DNA of 64,000 bases, taken from contig CP170457.1 in NCBI GenBank assembly GCA_047947135.1, positions 3,286,001 to 3,350,000 on the forward strand, in the 5' to 3' direction. Within the stretch, counting starts at the first letter, position 1. Every line of letters starts with the position of its first letter. The notes under the pieces were generated by a model that saw only the letters and a list, made by a program, of their open reading frames with translations, was not told the origin of the DNA and did no database searches. Origin of the DNA: Planctobacterium sp047947135. GTDB taxonomy: Bacteria; Pseudomonadota; Gammaproteobacteria; Enterobacterales; Alteromonadaceae. The position numbers and the translations under genes were made by a program. This document shows positions 32,715 to 42,103 of the stretch, piece after piece.

Positions 32715-33331
32715 GACGCAATAAATCCCTGCAGCGCTGTTTCGATGTGCTGATGTACTTCGACCATGGGTAAACTGGCGTCTATTACCTTGATGTTGTC
32801 GTTTTTACTTGCGAGATTCAGGTATTTTTCCCGAGTTCGTCGGAAAAAATCCAGTCCGGATACTTCAATGCGATCCAACTCTCCTCGCCCCCGTGCTCTC
32901 TCTAAACCCACTTGCGGATCGATATCCAGATACAACACCAAATCAGGGGCAAGCCCAGAAAGTGCGACCTGACGTATCGGTTCGATAACGCTGTCTGCTA
33001 TTTGCCGACCACCGCCCTGATAGGCCAACGTAGAATGATCATGTCGGTCACCTAATACCCATGTTCCATTCTGTAGAGATGGCACAATAACATTGTCAAT
33101 CAGTTGTTTTCTGGCTGCATACATAAGTAGCAGCTCGGTTACTGGAGAAACCGGTTCGTGCCAGTGCCCCTTCACGCAATCTCTAATGGCTTCTGCCAAT
33201 GGTGTGCCGCCGGGCTCTCTTGTGGCTACTACATCAATCCCAGCCTTTTTAAAGACATCTTTACATGTCGCAACAGCGCTACTTTTACCCGCACCTTCTA
33301 ACCCTTCTACGACAATAAACTTTCCTTTCAT
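32708..33331 (-). CDS. tmk: Thymidylate kinase
   Basis: Phosphorylates dTMP to dTDP. 207 residues. The P-loop is VEGLEGAGKSSAV (~8-20), the DRx motif is LGDRHDHSTLAYQGGGR, and the lid region is RARGRGELDRIE with the catalytic basic residues of the type II enzyme. It overlaps mltG by four bases (ATGA) and holB by seven, in the conserved mltG-tmk-holB order. Confidence 0.97.
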   Translation of the reverse strand: MKGKFIVVEGLEGAGKSSAVATCKDVFKKAGIDVVATREPGGTPLAEAIRDCVKGHWHEPVSPVTELLLMYAARKQLIDNVIVPSLQNGTWVLGDRHDHSTLAYQGGGRQIADSVIEPIRQVALSGLAPDLVLYLDIDPQVGLERARGRGELDRIEVSGLDFFRRTREKYLNLASKNDNIKVIDASLPMVEVHQHIETALQGFIASC

Positions 33332-34335
33332 TCACTTTTCCCAAGTTGATACTTTCTTACGGCGGCATTGTGTTCTGCCAGAGTGACTGAAAAGTGATGG
33401 CTACCATCACCTTTGGCCACAAAATAGACTTCTTCGGTGGTTTGCGGATTAAGTGCCGCCTTGACGGCAGCTTTACTGGGCATGGCAATTGGTGTGGGTG
33501 GCAAACCATTGATCACGTACGTATTATACGCTGTTCTTTGACGCAAGTGTTGTCGGGTTAAGTTACCATCAAAAAGCTCGCCAAGGCCGTAGATTACCGT
33601 AGGGTCGGTCTGCAAACGCATGCCCTGCTCCAAACGGTTCACAAATACGCCGGCAATTCTTGGACGTTCGGATGCCAGCCCAGTTTCTTTTTCAATAATG
33701 GACGCCAGGATTAGAGCCTCATAAGCATTGTTGTAAGGTAATAATGGAACTCGTTGCTGCCACTGCGACTGCAAATACTCTTGCATATTTTGATACAAAC
33801 GCCTGACGAATTCAGTAGCGCTGGTATTCCAGGTGACTAAATAGGTATCCGGCAACAACCAGCCTTCCAATGAATTCCCTGGAATCGCCAACTCTTCGAT
33901 CAGGGTAGATTCATTTAAATCATCGGTAATTGCCAGGCTTTGCAAAATAATTTGTTTCCATACTGACCAGGTTTGCCCTTCGATTAAGGTGATCTCGAAC
34001 TGTTTGACTCTGCCATTAATCATATTTTGAATAAGCTCATTGAGGGCCATACCAGGCATCAGCTCATAGGCCCCAGTATGGATGTTACGCTGTTGTTGAA
34101 ACAATTTTATGTGGGCACGCAACCAAAGATTTCGGTTAATGATTTTCTGATTATGTAGCCGCAACAGAATCTGATGCAGGCTATCTCCTTGGGAAACTTC
34201 CAATAATTGTGGTTGCGACAATACCAGCTCTTGTTGTGCCGCCGAATTCAATTGCAAAATACCAATATAAATTGAGATCAGTGCAGTTGCAGCAACGACG
34301 AGAACAAACCAAATTCGCTTTTTAATTGATTGCAT
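33328..34335 (-). CDS. mltG: Endolytic murein transglycosylase MltG
   Basis: An inner-membrane lytic transglycosylase thought to set glycan strand ends. A single N-terminal membrane helix (IWFVLVVAATALISIYIGIL) is followed by a LysM-like start (LLEVSQGDSLHQILLRLHNQ) and the YceG domain with catalytic Glu in ALILASIIEKETGLASERPRIAGVF. The PTPIAMPSKAAVKAALNP segment is conserved. 335 residues. It overlaps pabC by one base. Confidence 0.95.
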   Translation of the reverse strand: MQSIKKRIWFVLVVAATALISIYIGILQLNSAAQQELVLSQPQLLEVSQGDSLHQILLRLHNQKIINRNLWLRAHIKLFQQQRNIHTGAYELMPGMALNELIQNMINGRVKQFEITLIEGQTWSVWKQIILQSLAITDDLNESTLIEELAIPGNSLEGWLLPDTYLVTWNTSATEFVRRLYQNMQEYLQSQWQQRVPLLPYNNAYEALILASIIEKETGLASERPRIAGVFVNRLEQGMRLQTDPTVIYGLGELFDGNLTRQHLRQRTAYNTYVINGLPPTPIAMPSKAAVKAALNPQTTEEVYFVAKGDGSHHFSVTLAEHNAAVRKYQLGKSE

Positions 34336-35156
34336 TAAGAAATATCGTGATCTACTAGCTGTTGGATGGATGATACCCTGGCGATATCTAACTTAAAGGA
34401 TTCATCTTTTCCGAGGCTTAAACGATGGACCGGCACGATCCGCATTAAGGAGTTACATATAAACATTGCGTTGACTCGCTTGAGCTCTGATGATGCCATC
34501 ATTATTTCCTGAACCGGTTGCTTATTATCTCCCATAAGCTGCATCACTCGGTTACGCATAACTCCGTTAACGCCACATTTTATAATCTCTGGTGTGTACC
34601 AGCACTGGCCAATCCGAAAAAATACATTGGCCGCAGTTGTTTCAACCAGGTGACCTTCCTCGTTCAATACCAGAGCATCATCACAACCTGCCGGGATTTG
34701 CTCTTTTAGCAAAACTTGCTCTAATCGGTTAGCGTGTTTGTGGCCAGCATACTCAGGACTATGGTTAAGCGGGGTTGTCGCCAAGGCAACGCTGATACCA
34801 TTTTCCCGCCAATCATCATAGCGGGCAACTTTGGGCAATATAAACACATATGCCTGAATAACCGGTGCTTCCGCTCTTTGGTATCCGCGTTCACTCAGAC
34901 CACTGGAGATTAACACCTTCAATGTCCCATCGCGGTGTTTAGCCGCCAATTCAACTAACACGGTGTGCAATTTTTGGATTGATTCTGAACGAAAAGGCAA
35001 GGCCAATGATTGAGCATCCCGTTCCAACCGGGCAAGATGCGCTGGCAAATACTCAACATGTCCATTCGAAAATGCAGCCGTGGTGAAACAGCCATCACCA
35101 TAATGGGCAAGACGGTCAAATGCATGAATTGTGGCGGGGTTAATATGAATATGCAT
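34335..35156 (-). CDS. pabC: Aminodeoxychorismate lyase
   Basis: A PLP enzyme that splits 4-amino-4-deoxychorismate to p-aminobenzoate and pyruvate for folate. 273 residues of fold type IV. The PLP lysine is K140 (YAGHKHANRLEQV), with the cofactor-binding ETTAANVFF segment following. It opens with RLAHYGDGCFTT. It starts just after a terminator placed behind fabF, so it probably has its own promoter or relies on read-through. Confidence 0.94.
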   Translation of the reverse strand: MHIHINPATIHAFDRLAHYGDGCFTTAAFSNGHVEYLPAHLARLERDAQSLALPFRSESIQKLHTVLVELAAKHRDGTLKVLISSGLSERGYQRAEAPVIQAYVFILPKVARYDDWRENGISVALATTPLNHSPEYAGHKHANRLEQVLLKEQIPAGCDDALVLNEEGHLVETTAANVFFRIGQCWYTPEIIKCGVNGVMRNRVMQLMGDNKQPVQEIMMASSELKRVNAMFICNSLMRIVPVHRLSLGKDESFKLDIARVSSIQQLVDHDIS

Positions 35157-35160
35157 AAAA

Positions 35161-35187
35161 AAAGCCTGTTACAACAGGCTTTTATTT
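35161..35187 (-). terminator. Terminator after fabF
   Basis: AAAGCCTGTT - AC - AACAGGCTTT, a perfect 10-base stem, with an A/T-rich flank giving a T run on the minus strand at 35155-35162. It lies in the 51 bases between the fabF stop and the pabC ATG, and its T run touches the pabC start. Confidence 0.8.
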
Positions 35188-35207
35188 TGTCAGGTTTTAC
35201 ATCAGGT

Positions 35208-36446
35208 TTAAATGCGTTTTAGCAAAATAGACCCGTTTGTGCCACCAAAACCAAAAGAATTACATAACGCGTATTCTTCGGTGAAAGGCTTAGCTTTATT
35301 AGCAACGAAGTCCAAATCACAACCATCACCCGGATTATCATGGTTAATGGTAGGTGGCGCTATTTTATCGCGTAGGGCTAACGCCGTAAAAATGGTTTCT
35401 ACTGATCCAGCCGCCCCTAACAGATGGCCAATCATTGATTTAGTAGAACTCACCAGTAACTTATCAGCATGCTCACCAAAGACCGTTTTAATGCCATTGA
35501 CTTCCGCTACATCGCCAGCAGGCGTTGATGTTCCATGTGCATTTATGTAACCCACTACCGAGGGATCTACACCCGCATCATTTAAAGCGTTGCTCATAGC
35601 TGCGGCACCACCCTCACCATTTTCAGGTGGAGACGTCATGTGGTAAGCATCACCACTCATACCGAAGCCAACCAGTTCAGCATAAATCTTGGCACCACGC
35701 GCTGTCGCATGCTCATATTCTTCCAACATAACCACACCAGCGCCTTCGCCCATAACAAAACCGTCTCTGTCTTTGTCCCACGGACGACTGGCCTGTTGAG
35801 GCGAATCGTTTTTAGAGGACAATGCACGAGCCGCAGCAAAGCCGCCTAACCCTAAAGGTGTGATAGCAGCTTCAGCACCGCCAGCCAGCATTGCATCGGC
35901 ATCGCCGTAGGCAATGTTGCGGGCAGCAATCCCAATATTGTGAACGCCTGTTGTACAAGCCGTCACTATATTTAAATTAGGACCTTTGAGGCCTTCCATA
36001 ATGGACAAAAAGCCAGAGATCATATTTGTGATAGTTGACGGAACAAAAAATGGAGAAATACGTCTGGGCCCTGAGTTGGTGAGTTTTGTATGGTTCTCTT
36101 CGATTAAACCAAGCCCACCAATACCGGAGCCAATCGCTACACCAATGCGGTGCGCATTGTCTGCAGTAACTGCCAGTCCAGAGTCTTGCAATGCTTGTTT
36201 GCCAGCGGCTATGCCGTACTGAATAAACAAGTCCATTTTTTTGGTTTCTTTTTTAGGGATATAGGCTTCGACGTCAAAATCTTTTACCTGACCCGCAAAT
36301 CGGGTAGAAAACTCAGTGACGTCAAACCTGTCGATAGCACCGATGCCGCTTTGACCCTGTAACACTGCCGACCATGTTGAGTCAGTATCGTTACCTACAG
36401 GGGTAAGCATGCCAAATCCGGTTATTACGACGCGTCGTTTAGACAT
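35208..36446 (-). CDS. fabF: 3-oxoacyl-ACP synthase II
   Basis: Elongates acyl-ACP chains and adjusts the unsaturated fraction with temperature. Catalytic residues are the Cys164 nucleophile (VTACTTGVHN), the His of NAHGTSTPAGD and the His of KSMIGHLLGAAG. Start: the ATG at 36446 has GGAGG directly upstream; an extra 11 codons upstream lack such a site. 412 residues, normal. It follows acpP behind a hairpin terminator, so part of acpP transcription stops before it. Confidence 0.97.
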   Translation of the reverse strand: MSKRRVVITGFGMLTPVGNDTDSTWSAVLQGQSGIGAIDRFDVTEFSTRFAGQVKDFDVEAYIPKKETKKMDLFIQYGIAAGKQALQDSGLAVTADNAHRIGVAIGSGIGGLGLIEENHTKLTNSGPRRISPFFVPSTITNMISGFLSIMEGLKGPNLNIVTACTTGVHNIGIAARNIAYGDADAMLAGGAEAAITPLGLGGFAAARALSSKNDSPQQASRPWDKDRDGFVMGEGAGVVMLEEYEHATARGAKIYAELVGFGMSGDAYHMTSPPENGEGGAAAMSNALNDAGVDPSVVGYINAHGTSTPAGDVAEVNGIKTVFGEHADKLLVSSTKSMIGHLLGAAGSVETIFTALALRDKIAPPTINHDNPGDGCDLDFVANKAKPFTEEYALCNSFGFGGTNGSILLKRI

Positions 36447-36479
36447 GGTAGCCTCCGCGAAGTGTTTATCTATAGACAC

Positions 36480-36504
36480 AAAAAAGCGGCTGCTTCGAGC
36501 CGCT
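36480..36504 (-). terminator. Terminator between acpP and fabF
   Basis: AGCGGCT (36485-36491) pairs with AGCCGCT (36498-36504), with six T residues after the stem on the minus strand (36480-36485). It would let acpP messages greatly outnumber fabF. Confidence 0.85.
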
Positions 36505-36524
36505 CTTGTTACACAAAGCTGTAT

Positions 36525-36761
36525 TTAAGCGTCTTTGTTAGCGTTAATGTAGTCAACAGCAGCTTGAACAGTTGTGATCTTTTCAGCTTCTTCATCTGGG
36601 ATCTCAGTGTCAAACTCTTCTTCCAACGCCATTACCAATTCTACTGTATCCAGAGAATCCGCACCAAGGTCATCTACAAAAGAAGCTTCAGATTTAACTT
36701 CCTCTTCTTTTACACCCAATTGCTCTACGATGATTTTAGTTACGCGATCTTCAATACTCAT
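36525..36761 (-). CDS. acpP: Acyl carrier protein
   Basis: A 78-residue four-helix acidic protein carrying the growing acyl chain on a phosphopantetheine arm at S36 (DDLGADSLDTVELVMALEEEF). Start: the ATG at 36761 with AAGGA 11 bases before it; nine more codons upstream would be non-family sequence. The 145-base gap upstream of it and the following terminator fit a strongly and separately expressed gene. Confidence 0.98.
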   Translation of the reverse strand: MSIEDRVTKIIVEQLGVKEEEVKSEASFVDDLGADSLDTVELVMALEEEFDTEIPDEEAEKITTVQAAVDYINANKDA

Positions 36762-36933
36762 AGTTTTAATTATCCTTACGTGTCGCACGTTTTTAAACTG
36801 CGGGTAGTCTATTCTTCAATACCAGACCATGCAAGTGTGTATGCCAAGTTTTTGTCTGGTCTAACCACAATTTATCACATATTTAAGTTAAACAAAGTGT
36901 CTTTTAAAAATTCTCAGTGTTATAGCGCGAAGC

Positions 36934-37671
36934 TTACACCATGAACATACCACCATTTACATGAATCGTCTCACCGGTTATGTAAGCAGCATTGTCAGAA
37001 GCCAGAAACGCCACTGTTGCTGCTATTTCTTCCGGTTTACCCAGACGCTCAGCGGGCACATCTTTCATAATAGCCTGCTTTTGCTCATCTGTGAGGGCTT
37101 TTGTCATATCAGTATCGATAAAACCCGGAGCCACGACATTCACGGTTATACCACGAGAAGCGATTTCTCGAGCCATCGACTTGCTAAAACCAATGACACC
37201 GGCTTTCGCAGCAGCATAATTTGTTTGTCCAGGATTACCGCTACTACCAACCACTGAGCCGATATTGATTATACGGCCATTTCGCTTTTTCATCATTGGC
37301 CGCAATACTGCTTTTGACATTTTAAAGATAGATGTCAGGTTGGTATCCATAATGCTTTGCCATTCGTCATCTTTCATACGCATTAGCAAATTATCACGGG
37401 TGATCCCGGCGTTGTTAACCAGAATATCAATATCACCAAATTCTTCTTTGATTGTTTTCAGCGTTTCTTCAATCGAAGATTGTTCAGCAACATTAAGGAC
37501 CAGGCCTTTACCCGCATCGCCCAAATAGTCACTGATTGCCGCTGCGCCAGATTCCGACGTTGCAGTACCAATCACTTTCGCACCCTGTTGCGCAAACATC
37601 GTCGCAATGGCTTTACCAATGCCACGACTAGCGCCTGTTACAAGTGCAATTTTTCCTGAAAAATCACTCAT
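36934..37671 (-). CDS. fabG: 3-oxoacyl-ACP reductase
   Basis: An NADPH-dependent short-chain dehydrogenase/reductase. 245 residues. The nucleotide-binding motif is TGASRGIG and the catalytic Ser-Tyr-Lys group sits in IGSVVGSSGNPGQTNYAAAKAG. The C-terminal part ends GETIHVNGGMFMV. It follows fabD by five bases. Confidence 0.98.
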   Translation of the reverse strand: MSDFSGKIALVTGASRGIGKAIATMFAQQGAKVIGTATSESGAAAISDYLGDAGKGLVLNVAEQSSIEETLKTIKEEFGDIDILVNNAGITRDNLLMRMKDDEWQSIMDTNLTSIFKMSKAVLRPMMKKRNGRIINIGSVVGSSGNPGQTNYAAAKAGVIGFSKSMAREIASRGITVNVVAPGFIDTDMTKALTDEQKQAIMKDVPAERLGKPEEIAATVAFLASDNAAYITGETIHVNGGMFMV

Positions 37672-37676
37672 TCTTT

Positions 37677-38615
37677 TTACCCTTTTTGATCTGCAATAAA
37701 GGCTGCTATAGCGTCATGTGTATTGATAGCGACACTGCTAAGTGATTTATCAATACGTTTTGTTAGTCCTGTTAATACTTTTCCAGGTCCACATTCCGCC
37801 AACGTTGTTACTGAATCTGAAGCCATTTTCTGCACCGTTTCGGTCCAGCGTACTGGACAATACAGTTGTCTGACTAAAGCATCTTTAACCTTGTTGCTGT
37901 CTGATTCAATATTGACGTCAACATTATTAATGACAGGTATTTGTGCGGCCGACAATGCCGTATCATTCAGGCGCTGCGCTAACTTTTCGGCCGCTGGCTG
38001 CATTAATGCACAGTGAGATGGCACACTAACCGCCAAGGGTAAAGCACGCTTGGCACCATATTCTTTGCAAAGTGCGGAAGCTCTGTCTACAGCGTCCTTA
38101 TTGCCCGCAATAACCACCTGGCCCGGTGAATTGAAATTCACCGCTGAGACAATCTCTTGCTGCGCGGCCTCAGTACAAGCCTTGATGACCTTGTCATCAT
38201 CCAGACCGATGATCGCAGCCATTGAACCAATGCCTTGTGGAACCGCAGCCTGCATAAATTCACCACGAGCTTTTACTAAGCGCAAACCATCGGCAAAAGA
38301 AATAACACCAGCGCAAGTTAATGCTGAATACTCACCCAGACTATGACCTGCCATAACATCAGGTTTTGCACCATCTAATGACAAATAATATCGCCATAAT
38401 GCAACGCTGGCTGCTAAAAGCGCAGGCTGTGTGTTGTCAGTTCTGTTTAACTCATCTTCGGGTCCATTGGCCACAAGGTTCCACAGATTAAAAGACAACG
38501 CTTCTGATGCTTCTTCGAATGTTGTGCGAACTACGTCAGATTCAGTGTGTAATTCAGACAGCATTCCCAATGATTGAGAACCCTGCCCCGGAAATACAAA
38601 TGCAGTTTTTGACAT
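37677..38615 (-). CDS. fabD: Malonyl-CoA--ACP transacylase
   Basis: Loads malonyl units onto ACP. 312 residues. The active-site motif is GHSLGEYSAL with S92, an Arg follows in KARGEFMQ, and a catalytic His sits in SVPSHCALMQPA. It is placed between fabH and fabG in the usual order, nine bases after fabH. Confidence 0.97.
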   Translation of the reverse strand: MSKTAFVFPGQGSQSLGMLSELHTESDVVRTTFEEASEALSFNLWNLVANGPEDELNRTDNTQPALLAASVALWRYYLSLDGAKPDVMAGHSLGEYSALTCAGVISFADGLRLVKARGEFMQAAVPQGIGSMAAIIGLDDDKVIKACTEAAQQEIVSAVNFNSPGQVVIAGNKDAVDRASALCKEYGAKRALPLAVSVPSHCALMQPAAEKLAQRLNDTALSAAQIPVINNVDVNIESDSNKVKDALVRQLYCPVRWTETVQKMASDSVTTLAECGPGKVLTGLTKRIDKSLSSVAINTHDAIAAFIADQKG

Positions 38616-38624
38616 AAATCTCTC

Positions 38625-39584
38625 TTAATATTTAACTAATAATGATGCCCAGGCAAATCCAGCACCGAAGGCTTCCAATAATAGGTTTTGGCCTCGTTTG
38701 ATACGCCCATCCCTGATGGCTGCGTCCAACGCTGTCGGAACGGTCGCTGCGGACGTATTACCATAATCCTGCAAGGTAACGACAACCTGGTCCATCGACA
38801 TATTCAACTTCTTAGCGGTAGCCTTAATAATTCTGAAATTGGCCTGATGTGGCACCAACCAGTCCAGTTCTGACTTGTCCATATTGTTGGCCTGTAGGGT
38901 TTTTTCTACCACTTCACTTAATTTAGTCACCGCCACTTTGAAAACTTCGTTGCCCTTCATTGAGCCCCATGAAGTATGCACGGATGCTTCGTCACCGCGA
39001 GTAGGCAGAGGTGCATACAATAAGTCTCCGTGAGCGCCTGACGCGTGCAAGTGACTGGATAGAATACCAGGCTCTTCACTGGCTTCAATAATGACCGCAC
39101 CTGCACCATCACCGAACAGAATAACCATTGAACGGTCTTGGGGATCGACCAACTGTGATAAACAATCAGTTCCAACCACCAGAATGCGTTTGCACATGCC
39201 TGAGCGAATGTATTGGTCTGCCACACTCAATGCGTAACAAAACCCGGCACAAGCCGCTGCAACATCAAATGCAGCTATATCAGTGATACCTAATGATTTT
39301 TGTATCTCACAAGCAGCACTGGGGAAAGAGTTGGGAGCCGAAGTCGTACCACACACGATCATATCAATGGAGCTGGGATCGATATCCGCCATCTCCAACG
39401 CCTTTTTAGAGGCTTCAAATCCCATTGTGGAAGCCGTCTCATCTGCCCCAATTATGCGACGTTCTTTTATCCCTGTTCTGTCGGTGATCCATTCATCAGT
39501 GGTATCTACCATTTTTTCCAAGTCAGTATTACTTCTGACTTCACTGGGGAAATAGCTACCAGTACCTATAATTCTTGAATACAT
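38625..39584 (-). CDS. fabH: 3-oxoacyl-ACP synthase III
   Basis: Starts fatty-acid chains by condensing acetyl-CoA with malonyl-ACP. 319 residues. The Cys112-His-Asn triad is in AAACAGFCYALS, WLVPHQANFRII and YGNTSAATVPTAL. It directly abuts the plsX stop (a one-base step), consistent with co-translation. Confidence 0.98.
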   Translation of the reverse strand: MYSRIIGTGSYFPSEVRSNTDLEKMVDTTDEWITDRTGIKERRIIGADETASTMGFEASKKALEMADIDPSSIDMIVCGTTSAPNSFPSAACEIQKSLGITDIAAFDVAAACAGFCYALSVADQYIRSGMCKRILVVGTDCLSQLVDPQDRSMVILFGDGAGAVIIEASEEPGILSSHLHASGAHGDLLYAPLPTRGDEASVHTSWGSMKGNEVFKVAVTKLSEVVEKTLQANNMDKSELDWLVPHQANFRIIKATAKKLNMSMDQVVVTLQDYGNTSAATVPTALDAAIRDGRIKRGQNLLLEAFGAGFAWASLLVKY

Positions 39585-40610
39585 TTATTCCGTCCTATGC
39601 AACAACACCTGATTCAGTCGTTTTTCAATCTTTTCTGGAACTTGTCTATCCACTTCACGAATAGCTTCTTTGATTGCATACAAGAACGCGTCTGCAGACG
39701 CATTCCCATGACTTTTAACTACAATTCCGCGCAATCCTAACAGACTGGCACCATTATACTGGTCGGGGTTCACTTTATTGTAGATTTTCTTGAGTAACGG
39801 TAAGGCAAATGCGGCCAGTATTTTTGTGCCGAAGTTTTTTTCTGATATGCGTTTTGCTTCTCTAATTAAGAATTTTGCCAGACCTTCAGACGCTTTAAGC
39901 ACAACGTTGCCAACGAATCCGTCAGTCACAATGACATCTACATCAGCATTAAATAGACCGTCCCCTTCGACATAGCCGACATAGTTCAGATCAGTTTGAC
40001 GAAGCAGCTCGTCGGTGGCTTTAATAACAGCGCTGCCTTTGTTTTGTTCTACACCAACATTCATTAAAGCAATTTTAGGTCTTGCCATGCCATCAACTTC
40101 TTCCGCCACAACAGCTCCCATTAAGGCAAACTGACAAAGGGTATTAGCATCACTGTCGACATTGGCACCAAGGTCAAGTAAGAACACCCGTTTATTGCGA
40201 CCTTTGGGTAAGGAGGAAACTAAAGCGGGCCGTTTTACCCCTTCCAGCGGTTTCAGCATAAAATAAGACATCGCGAACAACGCTCCGGTATTACCGGCAC
40301 TGACGCAGGCTTGTGTGGTGCCTTCTTTAACCAACTCCAAGGTTTTTTTCATGGAGGTTTCGGATTTCTTTTTGATAGCTGCAGATGGATTTTCATCCAT
40401 ACGAATTACATCAGGACAATGCACGACACGCATTCTTCTGCGTACATAGCCTTCAACATAACGGATATGGGGAATAATTTCGGCTTCGTTGCCGCATAGG
40501 TATAAAATGAGGTTGGGATAAATCTTGCAAGCCTGAATGGCTGCAGGAATAGTAACAGAGGGGCCTGAATCGCCCCCCATTACATCAATAGACAGGGTGA
40601 GTTCTTTCAA
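39585..40610 (-). CDS. plsX: Phosphate acyltransferase PlsX
   Basis: Makes acyl-phosphate from acyl-ACP for phospholipid synthesis. 341 residues. Family motifs are SIDVMGGDSGP at the start, CVSAGNTGALFA, LLDLGANVDSDA and VGNVVLKASEGL. It sits between rpmF and fabH, the conserved order that ties lipid synthesis to the ribosomal gene rpmF. Confidence 0.97.
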   Translation of the reverse strand: MKELTLSIDVMGGDSGPSVTIPAAIQACKIYPNLILYLCGNEAEIIPHIRYVEGYVRRRMRVVHCPDVIRMDENPSAAIKKKSETSMKKTLELVKEGTTQACVSAGNTGALFAMSYFMLKPLEGVKRPALVSSLPKGRNKRVFLLDLGANVDSDANTLCQFALMGAVVAEEVDGMARPKIALMNVGVEQNKGSAVIKATDELLRQTDLNYVGYVEGDGLFNADVDVIVTDGFVGNVVLKASEGLAKFLIREAKRISEKNFGTKILAAFALPLLKKIYNKVNPDQYNGASLLGLRGIVVKSHGNASADAFLYAIKEAIREVDRQVPEKIEKRLNQVLLHRTE

Positions 40611-40621
40611 GAACTGCCTGC

Positions 40622-40792
40622 TTATCTATCTACGACTTTTTTACCTTTGTAAAAGCCGTCTGCAGTCATATGGTGACGACGATGAGTCTCACCTGAAGTT
40701 GCGTCGATAGACAAAGTCGCACCACCCAGCGCATCGTGCGAACGACGCATGCCACGCTTGGAGCGAGTTTTACGATTCTGTTGTACCGCCAT
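40622..40792 (-). CDS. rpmF: 50S ribosomal protein L32
   Basis: Read directly on the minus strand: ATG at 40792, 56 codons, TAA. The basic sequence begins MAVQQNRKTRSKRGMRRSHD and ends in GKKVVDR, matching L32 of gammaproteobacteria in length and character. It stands between yceD (three bases away) and plsX (11 bases), its universal neighbours. Confidence 0.97.
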   Translation of the reverse strand: MAVQQNRKTRSKRGMRRSHDALGGATLSIDATSGETHRRHHMTADGFYKGKKVVDR

Positions 40793-40795
40793 AGA

Positions 40796-41323
40796 TTACT
40801 CCTGATTCTGCTTAAGTTCTTTTAACACCGCAAATGGGTTTGGCTGCTTTACGGCCGGTTCAATTTTTCCATAGCTTAGTTCATTTCCTTTCACCTTACA
40901 CAAATTTTCATCATGCATGGCTACAATGGGTAGGGACAAAATAATTTCGTCCTCGAACAATGCCATTAAATTGATTTCTCCATGCTCATTGAGCTCTACC
41001 GGTTCGTAAGCCTCCGGAAGTTCATCTGTAGACTCACCCGTTTTAATTGGGCTATAGCAAAAAGCAACATCTACAGGGAAGTCAAAAGGTTCATTACACC
41101 TTTGGCATTCCAAAGAAACTTTGGTTTGCAAATTACCATGGAAGAAAGTTAAACCCTGCGCGTCGGTTTCGAACTTCACATCCACACTAATATCAGCCAA
41201 AATACTGACTACCATCTCATCCAGTCTTTGCATATCACTGGCAACAAAAACGCCAACGTAGTCGGAACGTTTCTGCGCGCTTTTATGCGGTTCTATCTGT
41301 TTTGGTAGCTTGACAATTGGCAT
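40796..41323 (-). CDS. yceD: YceD (DUF177) family protein
   Basis: A 175-residue acidic protein of the DUF177 family, always next to rpmF. The conserved pair of cysteines is in LECQRCNEPFDFPV. It is linked to 23S rRNA maturation in plants and to ribosome assembly in bacteria (family knowledge); the exact role is not settled. It is the first gene of the run, divergent from the Maf gene with a 67-base gap that should hold both promoters. Confidence 0.94.
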   Translation of the reverse strand: MPIVKLPKQIEPHKSAQKRSDYVGVFVASDMQRLDEMVVSILADISVDVKFETDAQGLTFFHGNLQTKVSLECQRCNEPFDFPVDVAFCYSPIKTGESTDELPEAYEPVELNEHGEINLMALFEDEIILSLPIVAMHDENLCKVKGNELSYGKIEPAVKQPNPFAVLKELKQNQE

Positions 41324-41390
41324 AGCGCGCGCATCTTATAGATTTATAAGGCTTTAGTCAAAAGAAACTTAAATATTAAGGCACCTTTTC

Positions 41391-42023
41391 ATGAATATCA
41401 TCCTCGCGAGTGGCTCTCGCTACAAAAAAGCAATTTTAACTAAATTGGGCATACCGTTTTCCTGCATTTCACCGGACATAGATGAATCAGCTAAACCAGA
41501 TGAAGATGCAGAAGCATTGTCAGCCAGACTGGCTTTAGCAAAGGCAAATAAAGTAAAAGCATTATGGCAGGAAAATAACCATTCAGAACAGGCCGCCCCA
41601 ATCATAGTCGCGGTGGATCAGGTTGCCAGTCACGCCAATAAAAATCTGGGGAAACCTGGCAACTATGAAAATGCCTCCAGACAACTTGCTCGTTTTAGCA
41701 ATAATACCGTTACGTTTTATTCAGCTATGACGGTTATCCACCCTCAGTTTCCGGCAAAAACAGTGATAGAAACCTACAAAGTGAAATTTAGAGAATTGTC
41801 GGCCCATCAGATTCATCAATATTTGTTATCTGAAGAACCCTATGACTGCGCCGGGAGTTTTAAATGTGAAGGTAAGGGTATTTTGTTGTTTCAAACCATG
41901 GAAGGTCGGGATATTAACAGTCTGGTCGGTCTGCCATTGATCGCGCTTAATGAAGTCTTACTGGGATTTGGCGTGGACTTACTGGACCATGTTAAAGCAA
42001 TGCCAACAGCTTCAACGCTTTAA
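41391..42023 (+). CDS. Maf/YceF-type nucleotide pyrophosphatase
   Basis: A house-cleaning pyrophosphatase. 210 residues. Motifs are ILASGSRYKKAIL at the start, the AVDQVAS segment with its Asp, NTVTFYSAMTV, and CAGSFKCEGKGILLFQTMEGRDINSLVGLPL, which is characteristic of the YceF subgroup (7-methyl-GTP). It lies divergent from yceD and convergent with the HAD gene. Substrate preference is inferred from the subgroup. Confidence 0.88.
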   Translation: MNIILASGSRYKKAILTKLGIPFSCISPDIDESAKPDEDAEALSARLALAKANKVKALWQENNHSEQAAPIIVAVDQVASHANKNLGKPGNYENASRQLARFSNNTVTFYSAMTVIHPQFPAKTVIETYKVKFRELSAHQIHQYLLSEEPYDCAGSFKCEGKGILLFQTMEGRDINSLVGLPLIALNEVLLGFGVDLLDHVKAMPTASTL

Positions 42024-42032
42024 CAATTAGGG

Positions 42033-42103
42033 TATATAGCATTCACAGGAATCTAGTATGCTATATATAAGGTATCGGAACTTCTGCTATTGCAGCAGTT
42101 CCG
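42033..42103. repeat. Two inverted repeats between Maf and the HAD gene
   Basis: TATATAGCAT - 15 bases - ATGCTATATA (42033-42067) is a perfect 10-base palindrome. CGGAACTTCTGC - TATT - GCAGCAGTTCCG (42076-42103) is a 12-base stem with one mismatch that overlaps the 3' end of the HAD gene. Neither is followed by a clear T run, so they may be RNA stems protecting the convergent 3' ends rather than classic terminators. Confidence 0.5.
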
